DNA of 64,000 nucleotides from Phoebastria nigripes (taxonomy: Eukaryota > Chordata > Aves > Procellariiformes > Diomedeidae): positions 1 to 64,000 of the forward strand of contig JAYKAV010000666.1 of assembly GCA_035582835.1 (NCBI GenBank), in the 5' to 3' direction. Shown here one piece after another: positions 1-13,180 of this stretch; the first letter of the stretch is position 1, and every line of letters begins with the position of its first letter. The position numbers and the translations under genes are program-made. The notes beneath the pieces were generated by a model. It was not told the DNA's origin. It saw nothing but the letters and a program-made list of their open reading frames with translations, and made no database searches.

Positions 1-1177
1 CTGCATTCTTAGGGTAACGGATGCCGATAACTTGTTCTCCAGATTATTATTAAAAAAAAAAAAAATCGTTCTATTTCAAGAAAAAAAAAGACTTCCTTTG
101 TGGCTGAAGAACTGCCCCAAAGCATCTGGTTCTCTCCCCGGTACACCTGCGATTTGCCACATGGCCTTAGGAAAGCCAAGTAGCTGGTACTTGTTTGCTG
201 AGCTGGGGGATTAGGAAGTTTTGGGCTCTTTTTTCTTCCATTTTACAGAGCTGCTGTAAATCTTGACTCTCTAATAGCTTTAACATATGCTAATTGTTTA
301 CAAATTAATTTTTGAGCATGACTGATGCTAAATTCTAGACCTAATGAAGTTACGTGTCTGAGGGTTCGCTCCTAAGCTGCTTTAGGCTGCGAGAGTAAGT
401 CTATTGTCATTGCTCTCTGGTCAGGCTCGGCGAGGGACCGCTGGCTGCAAGGGCATTTCTTCCTCTCTGTGCCCATCGGTGGGGTGCGGAGGGGGCACAG
501 CCAAGGCTTGGCTTTCGCTCTTCACCGAGAAAGGGACGATCTCTCGCTGAGCCGGGGACCAGCTGAGGTGTTTCCCTCTGGAGGAGGGAGCACTGAGACG
601 AAGACGAAGGCTGTGAGGCCAGCGAGGCTCTGCCAGCTCCAGAGGGGAGCATGCCTGCATGTTGTTTTCTTTGTTAAAATTGCGAGTAATTCTCTAATCT
701 GGTCTTAAAAGGCACGGGAAAAGCTCTCGTGAGCAGCCACAGAAAAGAAAGAAAATGAGAAACTATAGGAAACTGTGGGGCAGCGGTAGCCAGCGAGCAG
801 CACGGCTCCCCAGCCAGGTGCTCCGTGCCCAGAGCTATTTACATCCAACTGTAACTCAAATCTTGCCCCTGATCTTAAGCGAGGTGAAGTTTAAGTTATC
901 AGCTGTCTTGTAACCGCTGGTCCCCAAACTCAGATAAACTTAAAATACTTCCACCCAGTAAGTATAACTGGCACTTGAAGGACACATAGAAAGTCATTAC
1001 TGAAAGGTGCTAACTTTTCTGATAATAAATTAGTTTTCTGACTCCTTGAACGCTTTGTCAGCCCAGACAGGAGATTGTTTTATAGCGCAGGTCTGGCATG
1101 CTGTTTGCTTATTGATGTTATGAATGTCCATGATTTTATTTAGGGTTTAGGTTATCACCAGATGTTGAGATTAAAGA

Positions 1178-1191
1178 GGGGGGGGGGGGGG
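1178..1191 (+). repeat. G14 homopolymer
   Basis: Uninterrupted run of 14 G residues. Confidence 0.95.
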
Positions 1192-1976
1192 AAATCTTGC
1201 AATGTCCTCGCCTGATCTACTCAACTGTTCCTCCAGCAGCTCACGTGAAAGGGAAGGTTGACAAATTTCTGATATCAAACCCAGCTGTCAGAACAACACG
1301 GGGTAATAGCTGTCCTTGTCAAATGCACCAATTAATTCACCGGCGTGTCAATGTGGGTATAATTGATAGACTCCACAATCTGGCTGAGTAATGGAAGTCG
1401 AAGGCATTACTAAGACCATTTCACCTCCTAAGAGATCCCGTAATCTAACCTCAGCTGTCAGCGCTGNGGTGAGGGGCNCTTAAAAAAAAAAACAAAACAA
1501 CAGTTTTCTGCAATTTTAAGTAGAGGTTTCATACGAATCTTCATTTTAAGGGTAGAAAAGGATGTGAAAAGAAGGAATGTGAAACAATGGCATAATATTG
1601 TGGAGTGACAATTTCATCCAAACACTCCCTGAAGTGGAATAGAAAATATAATTAGAGGAATTGTTTCTCTGCGAGAATCCGTGTGTTCTGGAGATCTTTC
1701 TTTTAATGAGTGAGTTGGTTTTAGAAGAAAACGTGGCCATTGTCTTAAATGCTGCGGCTGTGGGAAGGCAGTGTCAAGCAGGCTCATTAGCATAATCCTT
1801 TGTCTGATTTAGAAATGTTTGTTAGGAACTTTAAAACAACAACAACAAAAATTGCCATTAGAGTTCCCTGACTGCTGCGCTTACTCGTCCACTTCCAACG
1901 TAGATTTGTTTTAATAAATGGTTTGACGTCTTCTGGCTTTAGAGGGTGGTTTTTATATTAGTCACTAACTTTATTT

Positions 1977-1991
1977 AAAAAAAAAAAAAAA
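1977..1991 (+). repeat. A15 homopolymer
   Basis: Uninterrupted run of 15 A residues. Confidence 0.95.
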
Positions 1992-4029
1992 GGCTTTCTT
2001 CTCTATCAGCGCAGCACAGGGATAAGGTGGTTGGACCTCCAGCCAGACCTACTATGGTGGCACGTGCAAGCCAGAACAGCTCTCTTAAGTCAGCTCTGCC
2101 AGCAGATGAGTACTCATAGCTGTGGAGTCAACACCACACTAAAATACAGAATAAAATCTTCAGGGATAAATCCAAAAGCCATACACACTAGCAAAATAAT
2201 AGCATGAAAAAGAAGGACTGACGTTCACCAAGAACCTGAGTAGAGCGGGCGCTGCCCTGTCCCGTGTTTGAACCAGACCTCTGCCTCTGCTCCTGCCCGT
2301 GCGGGCAGGAGGGAGGGATGGCAGCCTCTCATCTCGCAGCCTCCCCTAATGTGCAGCCAGGCTTTCAGTGCAGGAATGTATAATGTACCTGAATTCCCCT
2401 GGGGAACGAGGAGGTACATTCCTGCATTGACCCGTGAAATTTGTCTCACCCCCTTTCAGCACGCTGCATTGGCTCAGCTGGGCTATCACGACTGGCGATA
2501 CTGCAAATGTATCTAGGCTCATCAGCATCATTTAAACGCGCCTGAGAAATATCTGCTGGCTACAAAGAGCAGGGGAGCAAAGTCAAGCCTGCTTCTCTGC
2601 ACGCAGAGGTGGCACAAAGCATGCCCAGGAGCCCGGGGGAGGGAACTAAGCCACCTGGGATTTTAATGCATGCTCTGAGAGAGTCTGAAATAAGAACACG
2701 GAGCTTCTAAGAGAATTTAGGATGGCATTTTATGGGGAGGGACTGTAGTATTGGTTCTTTATGCAGTTCAGGAGGTGATTGAAGGACATTACAATCACAG
2801 GCAACGATGAGAAAAGCAAGTGAAAAAGGACCGTCGGTGCTGGGTAGCTCTGCTTTCCTGCTTCCTAGGATTTATGTACTTATGGATGAATTTAATACTT
2901 GGTGATCAAAAGAGTTCAAATAGTGGTTGTGTTAATGATTTCAGCATAACCTCTAAATCCCAGGATGGCAGTAGAAATCTTTGGCTTGGTCTTAATCTTC
3001 TGACACTTTTTATTAAGAGCTAAATTAAGTGCTGTTGCCTTATGATAAAGCAGCTTACAGGAGTCTGAACTGTGGTATTGTCACTATAGTGTATGTACAC
3101 TCTGTGCTCTGATCTCAATTTCTAGTCAGACCGGCTAGAAATTCTTTCCCAAAAGTGAATTACTGAAGGGAAAACCTCCTGTTTGATATTCTTTTGGCTT
3201 TTTTGTTGATATTTGGTTAATTCTCACCCAGTCTTTTTATCTATGGCTCCGAGTTTGCGGAGTGATGCACATTATTGCCTACGTTTGTTAGCATGTATTA
3301 CTGTTGCAGATCTCCCAGAACAGGAGCAGAGCACAAGTCCTCCCGTCCACGCAGACTGTTTTGGCTCCCTATTGCCACTCTTTCTTCCTGTTTTCCCAAT
3401 AAATGTTTGGTACCTGTTAAAGATACCTGCAGGGCTCCCAGCTCATACAAGTATTATGCACCTTGCAACAAAGACCTACCGTATTCTGGAGTTTAGGACA
3501 CCTGTGATCTATGTTTTGTGGCCAAGGAAATACTAATATGCCTCAAAGAAATATGAGAATCGTCTCACCATTACTCTTCTTCTCTTCCTCCCACCTGTTC
3601 CCTAAAGTATATTGATCTTTGATGTGCTTGTTTTCTTGAGCCAATAGGAAGACAGTGTGTCTGAATCAGGGATGGAAATAAGTGATATTTGAAGCTGTTC
3701 TCAAACCTCAAGACAGTTTATTCTGGCTTTGCTATGTCAATCCCAAAGACAACTCAGTTTCTAAGTTAGGGCTAGTCTTATCTGCTAATTACAGGTAATG
3801 CCATCCCCAAAGACCAGAACTGTCAGCCCTAGTCTTCATTTTGGAGCTATAAGGTATCATAAGATCTGATACTGAGTGCCTTGAATGAAGGACAGGGACT
3901 TTGGGGTTGACATGCTATTGCACTCCCCCGCATTGCATTATCAGGGGGGTTGTTAAGGGCACTCCTATTGCAGAATCGGATGGTAATACAGAAGCCAGAT
4001 AAAATCGTTTTCGTAGTTCATAGTTTGTC

Positions 4030-4365
4030 TTCCTTACATCGGAGGGCCCAGAACCGGACGCAATATTACAGATGTGGTCTAACAAGTGCCGAGGACAGGG
4101 GTCTAATCGCTTCATCTACTGGCTGTGCTCTCTTTAATGCAGCCCCCATGCTGTTGGCTGCCTTTGCTGCCATGGCGCACTGCTGGCTCACGTTCAGCTC
4201 GCTGCCTCCCACGACCCACCGCTTTTTTTCAGCGTGGCTGCTCCCCAGCACTGTATCACGGGNTTGGTTCCTCCGAAGTGCAGGACTTTGTGTTTGTCCT
4301 TGCCNAATTTTGTTAGGTTCCTGTTGGCTCGTTCCTCCAGTCTGCTTCTGTCCCTCTGAAACACT
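4030..4365 (-). mobile_element. CR1-type LINE relic (C-terminal part of ORF2)
   Basis: The minus strand retains fragments of CR1/L3-clade reverse transcriptase ORF2 C-terminus. It reads RLEERANRNLTKXGKDKHK near 4285-4355, LNVSQQCAMAAKAANS near 4155-4200, and SSALVRPHL followed by a stop and YCVRFWALRCKEDK near 4030-4090. The order is that of the family. The frame carries stops and Ns and is long dead. The 3' end of the element is not evident below about 4030. Identity as CR1 rather than another CR1-clade LINE is from memory. Confidence 0.8.
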
Positions 4366-5836
4366 CCAACACCTTTGGATCCAAAGGGAAATGCTAATGT
4401 TATTTTAATGCTCCCACATACACTGTGAGGAAGGCAGGATGTTACACTGACAGATCCTATTTCCTAAAATGCATCTAGGATGTATTTAGAGAAGAAAAAA
4501 AAACCAGGGATGACGACGACACAGAGTATCTCCCCATGCCCCCCCCGGCCCCGACCTGAGGTTAGTCGATTCCCTGTTTGGTATAAGATATGTGNCAATA
4601 ATATCTCCACGTTGTGGCCTTCAGTGAACGCAAGGTTTAAGACTTGAGGGAAAGACATCCATAAATTCTCCGAGTGATGAATGGTTGGCAATTTCATTTG
4701 AGTACTTTCTGCTACAGATGTTTAACATTTTTTTCCAAGGGCATATGCCAGAGAACAGAATGAGGAGACTTTTTCATCTGAATACTTGCATCTCTAGTAC
4801 GAAGCAGGCACGGTCACCGTGGGCCAGCAGAGCCAGAGCAGTTGCACATGGAGCACCCAAGTCATGAAGAAGAAGAGTGGGAACACAACTGGGTTATGGT
4901 CTTGGCAGAAGCCTGACAATAACGCGATGTGCTTTGCTGGGCAAGGTAGAAGATGCGATGTTCCCAGCTGGCAACTGCTGGTAACTTAATACTCCCAGAT
5001 GGAGGCTGAGGGCAATATGATATTCCCAGCTGGTAGCCACGGTCTGCCTCAGTGCGTTCCCATTCGTACATGTGGCTTCTCTATACAATGAGAAGGGGTG
5101 GGCGAAGTGTAATAAAGCAGCTGGTCTATTAGAAGATAAGCTTTGTGGAGAATAACACAAACATGCAGAATCCCCTTAATCTTAAACTTTATTACCCTAG
5201 ATAATAGGCTTTGGTAGTGACAACAATCAGTTGAAATGCAGAATTGTCTCGGCTCCCGCGGCACCTGCCGTGTCAGTCAGTCAAAAGCCATCTTCTGCCA
5301 CACAAGAAGGTGGCTGCTTGGTACGAGCAAACGAAAAGTTTTGTTCGTTTATTTTGAAAAGGCAAGGGAAAGCTGGGCATCCTCCCTTTGCAGATTTAAG
5401 CATGCACTCTGAACCTGCTGTAGGGGAAAGGCTACAGCGATATGAAAGCCTGCTTTCTTTCTTTACCTCCGAGGAGTAGGAGCGAGGCATCTTTTGTCCA
5501 CTGAAGCCCACTCGAAAGAGTAGGAGTTGTTATTCCTGCTCTGAATTAGGTCAAGTTTCCCAATATTCAACCAGCAATGAGAAAGGGAAATATCATGAAA
5601 TCTTTCTGTAAAAATCTTTATCTGTGTCATTTGCAATATCTCTGACACCAAATTGATTTAGTTATCTGAGGCACAATTCAGAAGAAGCATCTCTCATTCT
5701 CTTTTTGGTGGAAAACTCGGATCCCCGAAGTCCAATGCACATGTGCGATCCCCAACCCTGTAAGCGGGCAGGCAGAGAGAGCTTTCAAATGAAAAGGCAT
5801 TTTAATAAAGCCAAGGCCATTTATAAAGTAATTTTT

Positions 5837-5862
5837 CTGTTTTGTTTGTTTGTTTGTTTTTT
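5837..5862 (+). repeat. (TTTG)n simple repeat
   Basis: TTTTGTTTGTTTGTTTG tract grading into a T run; one of the few T/G-rich tracts on the plus strand. Confidence 0.85.
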
Positions 5863-7543
5863 AAGTTGAATTTTTTCCACAGTCCTATGATTAAAATATG
5901 AGGCAAAAAAACCCTGATTACCACAAGCTGTTCTTTTGTTTAGAAATACTTCAATACGAACTTTGGTTAGAAGAATAACTACAAAGTGACAGAAGGTAAT
6001 TTTTAAGTCATGAGAGATAAGAGCAGTTCTAACAAAAAAAATCTGTGCCAATTATTTCAACTTTCTAGTGCCCTGAAATAATGGTTGCAACAGGTAGTGT
6101 AGCAGAAGCTCACAGTGCAAGATATATAGGGTAGGAAAAGGGGCTAATTTGGGGAGGGGGTGTTTATACAGGTCCAGGCAGTACAGTTAAATAAGTCTAA
6201 ATGTTATGAATATTAAAGCTCGATCTAGTGGGTTAGATTTTGATTCTTAGTTTTGCCCACAAATTCAGGATCTTTCCCTTTTAATGTCTAGTATTTCACT
6301 ATCTCCTCTGAAGAAAGCGATGAGTGAAGATTTTTAAAAAAATAGACTGAAGCCAGCAGCGTATTTTGACTTGCAGAACTATAAACAGAAAGGGAACAGA
6401 AGGTGCATTGAAACCTGTATCGCTCTCTGCCTCTCTCTGAAGACAGACGAAGTTAAACCCGAGGCNAGGCAGCAGCGATCGCCCCAGCAGCCTGCCAGCT
6501 GCACGCAGCAAGCGGTGGAAAAGCATCATCATAGCAGACCAGACGCCGTCATGCAAACCGGCTGGATAAGAACCGGGAAACAAGGAAACCTCAAAGAGGA
6601 GCTTAATACCGTCCCAGCGGAGCTTTAGAAGAAACGCTGCTTCGAGTCTGATTTACCTCAGCCGAGTTGCCTTCGAAACTCGTCATCTGGTCCAAGCGAT
6701 TCGAGGGCTTCTGACCAGTTCACAACCTTTATTGTGTCTCAGCGGGACCAAGACAAACTCCCCTCCTTCAGATGCTTCCGCTTCCTCTGGTGGACACGAC
6801 CAAGACACCTCCGCTTCCTTTGCGATGCTGTATTGATTTTTTTTTTGCAGTCTCTCCTTCCCTGAGGAATTGACTGCACTAGATCAAATTAAGAACAATC
6901 TGAGCATTTAATGGGGCTCCTTCAATACAATGAAGTTTGATTGCTTGAAGTTGAAGTTCATGATAATTATTTATGCCGACAGCAGCCTCACAGACAATAA
7001 AGACCGACCCTTTCCCAAGGGCCTCAGTCTCTCCATCAGGAACTTACTTTGACCCTGCTGTGCTTACCTAGTACACATACTTCTAATTATTAAATATGAG
7101 AATGATGATCAGGGTAGAAAATACAGTTCCACCAAAAGCTGGTATCAGAATTCTGATTTTGTTTCTATTCTCTGTTACCAAATAAAACTATTGTGCCTGA
7201 CTAGCGTTAGCAGTACCAGAGCTCGCCTGCAGTTTCGAGATTAGCGGCAAAACCTTTGACTCCACTGGGTGCGGGATCAGGCCTGTACCTGCTCTTCTGC
7301 AGTCCCACAGTACCTAATAAAATCCGTTCGTGATGAAAATTGCAGCATTTCCGTATTGTCCAAGAGGTTTGTCCTGAGGATTGCCTATAATCGTGACCCT
7401 TTGAGTTAATTAACAGGTCTATCTGTGAGCAGGTATTTTTCACGAATGACAGAGAAGTTGAAAATAAGTCTCTCTTGCAACTTCTTGAGCCCTGTTATTA
7501 AAAACCCTCCTGGTTGGGTATAATGAAAACAGTCCTCAGAGTC

Positions 7544-7576
7544 GGGGGGGGGGGGGTGGTGTGGGGTGTGTGTGTG
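7544..7576 (+). repeat. G13 run followed by GT-rich tract
   Basis: G13 at 7544-7556, then TGGTGTGGGGTGTGTGTGTG; a potential G-quadruplex former. Confidence 0.85.
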
Positions 7577-7658
7577 CACGTATCCCATAAAACCAGCTGC
7601 CTTAACACCTGTGGATGCTTGCCAATGCACAAAGCATCAACACACTTTCATTTTTGGT

Positions 7659-7740
7659 GTATATATATACACACACATATAAAAGTGAAAACATGATGAT
7701 GTTGTATGTATACACACATATAAGAATACACACACATATG
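7659..7740 (+). repeat. Compound TA/CA microsatellite
   Basis: Two interrupted blocks, TATATATATACACACACATA and TATACACACATATAAGAATA followed by CACACACATATG. Confidence 0.85.
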
Positions 7741-10700
7741 TAAAGTAGCCCTCCACCTGCAGCTGCTATAAATGAAGCAGTTTAGCTCAGCCCTCAGCAA
7801 AGTGTGCAAATTCACAGCAGCTGATGGTCTGCTTCAAAAAGTGCATGAGGTAAGTNAGGACAGAAAGCAGTTTTCTGATTTTTTTTGTTTTTTTTTTTAA
7901 CTCTTTCCTCCCCCCCAAAACAACAGCTACATCCATCCTACTTTTTTCTGGAGCATAACTGTCAAAATATAATGCATTTTGAGACAGCTCTAGCCCCACA
8001 TGTATTCTGCTCTTTTATAGCAGGGAGAAAAGCAACAAATACGGCTTTCACACAAGGAATATAGTACTTACCTAGGTTGTTGAGTCCTCCTTCTGTGGTG
8101 GAAAGGATGGCTATAGTGCTCTGACGCAGTTTCATAAAATCCTTGTCTTTCCTTTGAACAGCCAGCCCAGGATCCCTGCTGTTCCTGTCCCACTCTTTCC
8201 CCCTAACAGAGGCTTCTTCCTCTGTGCAGGTTCTTCATATTAGAGCTTTCAAATGCAGGAACAGCTGCCTTGCATTACTCAGTAATTCCCCAGCCAAGGG
8301 ACTGAGTAGAAAAATTAGTCTCTTAACTTGTCTAAATGTAAAAATGATGTTATTTAAGAAAAGAGTTTGTGCATCAGTCAGAAAATGTGAAGATTAAAAT
8401 GAAGCTGCATGGAGGCACCAGACCTTCACTGGGACAGCGCTCGCTTTCACGCCGCAGTAACACGCGCGCCGGAGCAGCACAACTCCGTACCCACCGCTTT
8501 GGCCAGACAGAAAAGGAGCAGTTGGAGGCTGGCAGCCGATCAAGGGGGGAAAGCATATTTGAGGGGTTCCCTTAGATGACTATATTTGTTTTGGCTTTCA
8601 TTTGTCGTGACTTTATCTTGTCCGTATCTTGGTTCATCCATTTTAGATCGTATGTCAAAATAGATCTCATCTCAGNGGGTTGCTCTGAAACCTAATGATG
8701 GCTTGTTCAATACCCCTGAGGGGCCAGGCGAAAGGAGGATGGAGCTGCCACCCTAGTAAGGTCAGGGTTTGCATTTGGGGAGGGGTTTTTCGGCAGTATG
8801 GCTTGATGCAATTAAAGAAAAGGGGTCAAACCTGCTTCTCATTTTAAAAAAATAAAAATAAAAGGAGAAAGGCAGGGAGGCCAGAAGGAAGCTGCTCTGT
8901 TTCTTTAAGCGACAGAGTCTGTGCAGGCTGCTCAGAGCCCTGCCGTAAGTTTTTCAGTAATACTGAACTCCGGGTGACCCTCACAGGCAATAATTGCTTT
9001 AGCATAGGTTTGACAACAACAGCAAGAAACTCTCTAAAAATAAGCACAAGCTTAAAATAAATTTCAACCCTGGGGACCCACTCATGTAAAGAACCCAGTA
9101 CATCTCCTGTGTTTTCCTTGATTAGCATCGGAGTTCTTGGCAGGTCAAAAAAATTACAGTTTTCAAGGGATTTCCAATGCCTCCTGCTCCAGTTTCTAAC
9201 CTGGCAGGGAGCCAGCCAGGGAAGACAGCGACGGCCCTTAAAGGGACCTGACGGGGCAGCTCTGGGCCAGCATCCCCGCTCACTCACCCCAAGATCTAGC
9301 TTATTTAAAGGTAGGATGTGGAGTAAACGCAATTTAATTGCAGTGCCTGGGATAAATGTCTTTCCTTGCTTTGTAGCTGTAACATAGTTCATTTAAAATG
9401 GGTACATCGTTGCTTGTAATGCAGAGTACCCAAAAGCTGCCCACCAAAACCATACTAAATTAGTCACCCTTGTGTAGGAAGAATGAAACAACTTTCTGCC
9501 CGTAAGAAGGAAAAGGGGAAATTTTGCAATTTCTGCAACATTCCTGCAAGTGCTGAAGGAATTACTTGTTCTTGAAGAGGTGCCCACAGGACATGTGCAG
9601 GGCAGAGGCACATCCACTATTCCAGAGCACTTTTAGAAGATTTCCTATTATAACGAACCACCTGGAAATTAGCCCTTATCCTACCAGGGTTTTAAGGCAG
9701 TACATATACCTTGCTGCTACACTGAATCTGGGGTCCAGAAATCCCAAATGTTCGCTGAATTTGATGGAAAGTAATTCTTCTTTCAGTAGGGGAGAAGAAA
9801 GCGTTTTGCTTAAAGAAGTTAGCTTTTTCTGGCCCATTCAGTGGTGGCATACAAGGGAGTCCTCTCAAAGGCCGAGGACCCAGCGCCAGTGAAGTTAAAA
9901 GCTGTCAGCTGTTCTGTATGGAGCACAGGACGACTTTTGATTCAGCAGGTAATGGAGAAGAGAACCAAATTATTATTCTCTGGCTCTTTTTAACGACATC
10001 TTTCTCAGTTTGCCAGGCTGACTTCTTGCAGGCAGCTGTCTCACAAGATGAACTATTGAAAGTTAGAACGTACCTGCCCACCTTGCATACCCTCCTCTTA
10101 TTAATGTTTTAGAGGATGGTATGTTAAGAAAAGGCTGTTAGGACATTGGAGAAGAACAATAGACACATGCATGGACTTGCACATGGCAGTCAGTGAGTAA
10201 TCCAGGCTCCTGTGTTTTACCCTCGTAGGAAGACTCCCAAGTATTTCAAATAAAGAATTTGTATCAAGTTTCAATCCTCTATAGCAAACGTATAGAAAAT
10301 AAAATGTTGCAAGTTTTAAATACCAGTGGGTTCCAGGATGTGGTGTGTGAGGCAAGAGAAGACATGCTTTCTCTGCATACTATTGTCTGCAGACTGGGCT
10401 TTTTTTGTTTTTTTCTTTTCCCTCCCCCTCTCAGATAAAAGCTAAAGTTAGATCCCAACTGTAAACTGAAATATTCACCTGACAGCAGATATTCAGACAT
10501 TCCAGNCAATCCTAACACAGCACTTTCTCCTGTGACAAACCAGAGATCTGAATTCTGGGAAACATAAATACAAAGAAGTCTACGTCCTTCTCTTGTTTTC
10601 TGATTAAATACACTTCTGCTCTATCATCACTGATAGGGTCAATTTGGTCCAATGACTTTTGATGAGACGAAGTGGTGGACTTGCTGTTGGTTTTTTTGAA

Positions 10701-13073
10701 GTGCCTACATCTTAGAAAAAATTGGCTATATCAGCTCGCTAAATAACAAAACTCATGAAATTGCTTATTTTAGTCATCATTTGAACTAGTAGTAATTATG
10801 CCTGTAATAGTAAAATGAGGTTTTAATGCTGATTAATGAAACTGCTAAGCTGTCAAAACTGCTAGTCACACTTACGGGTCTCTGGAGACTGTCTGCTAAA
10901 ATAGTTGCCATCATATGTGTAATATGGCTTTTTTTGTAGGACCAGATGTGAAGCATATGGTGACCTATTACAGTAGGGATGAGCCATAAGTCCTGGCTGA
11001 ATTATATTGGACAAACTACCCAAATGGAAAGACAACGTCCAGTGATTGTTACAGGATCATAGCAGCTTTCTAGAGTGTAAGGGACGATGATGGGCTTGGG
11101 AAATTGCCTAGCTCAGTTAATCATTTCTGCTTGATAGAGTAATACTGATATTCTTTTATGCTTATTTCTATCCTAGAAGAATACCATTCTGCTGTGCACN
11201 CCAACATACCGTAAAACATATTGCTACTGCCTATCACTTGTGCTCTTTCCTGCCCATTTCNGGTACCCGTTCCCATTGCTTTAGGGAAGTCCCGCGGGGC
11301 GGTGGGTGCCAGCGAGGGGAACCTGCGATGATCCCCAGCGCTCAGCCCGACGGCTGGCAGGAGCAGACCTCGGAGGTACTGCTGCACAGGAGGAAACGTG
11401 ATGTGTGATTGAAAGGTTACTGTGCCATCCAGACCACAAAGAAGTACGCAGGAAGATAAGAATTGATTATGTAATGAAACTCACTGCTCTTTTATGCAGA
11501 CACACAACTGTAGTGTAATCGGGCACATTTTACTTCCTTATGGCCATTTAGTTCTTGGGGCAGAGTCCTCACTCGCAGGAAACCAGTCCATTGCCGCGCT
11601 GGGCTCTGGAGGGCCGTCGCGAGAGCGCTCGTGTCCCCTGGCAGGAGGAATGAGGGCAAGACTCTTTTCTGAATAACCGTATTTCCCCATAGCCATTAAC
11701 TTGATCGTTATCCAATACTGTACTCAGTCTTCAGTATGTTGGCAGGTACCGTCCAGAGAAGAATATAATGGACTGCTTTTCAGTTTTGCTACTGCCACTT
11801 TGTATTACTCTTTGGTATGATTCTGTCATTTTATGAACAGTTTAACCTATTTACTCATGTGTAAATGGACAATGGTTGGAGATTAGAGAGGCTTCATTTG
11901 CTATGAAGAGCTACTATCTTGTCTCAAAGGGAAAAGAACCAGTTGACCTAGATGGCAGGTCATCTACTTCTTACTGTGGATGTATCAAATTATCATCACA
12001 GCGTTGGCCTATGTGTATAGTAACAAATAGACAATAGCATGGCTACACACTTATTTTTAGAGGCCAGAAAAGTATAGACAGCTATTTCAGTAACTAAATA
12101 TACAAATTAATATGCAGGATGATTCGGATGATTCATAGGCACATGCATTGTGTTTCATATTCATTTCTAAAATCAGTGCTATAATTGCTGCTGGTCAAAC
12201 TTACTTCGGCCAAGATGTTCTTGTTTGAATGTGTATTTGGAGGGGGGAGTAAATTTTNTGTTATCTCCTTCTAAACACATTTCCAGCATTTCTTCCATTG
12301 CCATATTCTTGGGCTTTAAGATTGTTCCATCAGATAGAAGTGCTCTTCTTATAACCCGTCAGGTCTTGCTGTTTCATCAGTGATTTCACAGTACCCAGTC
12401 CTGCATCCCTAACCCACATGAGCAGTATCACCAACTTCATAAAATCAGATCCACAGAAATGCTAAAACTATTACTGCAATTCCGTAATCATGCAAGACTG
12501 ATTACAGCAAAAATCCTCCTCAAAATTGTCTGGCAACAGAAACTGAAGTATTTTCGTTATATGGCCAAGCTTTCTGTGACAAATAATGCTACCACAGCTT
12601 AATTGGCATTTATACAAATATTCAGGCCTGTAAATGATACCAGTGAAAGCCACAGCTACAGCTGGGGTTGTCTGCATATGGTTACTACACTCCAGATAGA
12701 TAATTCGTTCCTTGGAAAAGTCTGTTTTCATAGTAACGTAGTTACAAAGCAGTCTCTGAAGTGCCACTGTGTCGGGAAAGCACATCACAGACAGAAGGTA
12801 ATGACTGCTGACACCAGACCAGCTTTCCTCTTGTTCCATATAAAAGCCAGCAAACTCTAAATCATCAGCGCAACCATGCTGCTTACCTGCCCCCATTGTT
12901 CGAGCATGTCTTTACAGCAGGGAGCTAAATCTATCAAAACAGAGTTTAAGAAAAAAAATTTACTGCACAGCGTATAGAAGTCCAACTGTCTGGTCTGAAA
13001 AAAATTAAACTGGGATTAAGATTTCAACAGAGAGCACTTCCTACCCAAGGAATAGTGCCTTGTGAAGTACTTC

Positions 13074-13180
13074 ACACAAAAAAAACCAAAAAAAAAAACA
13101 ACAAAAAAAACCCCAAACAAAACCAAAAAAACCCCACAACCTCAACACCCCACCCCCCCCGAACCCAAACGAAAAAAACA
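13074..13180 (+). repeat. A-rich to C-rich low-complexity tract
   Basis: About 105 bp almost without G or T, starting with A runs and grading to C-rich (AACACCCCACCCCCCCCGAA). It is the longest of several A-then-C tracts on this strand. Confidence 0.9.

Noticed and set aside
3950..4408. 152-codon plus-strand open frame
   Set aside because: It is the antisense of the CR1 ORF2 relic, whose minus-strand reading matches the family.
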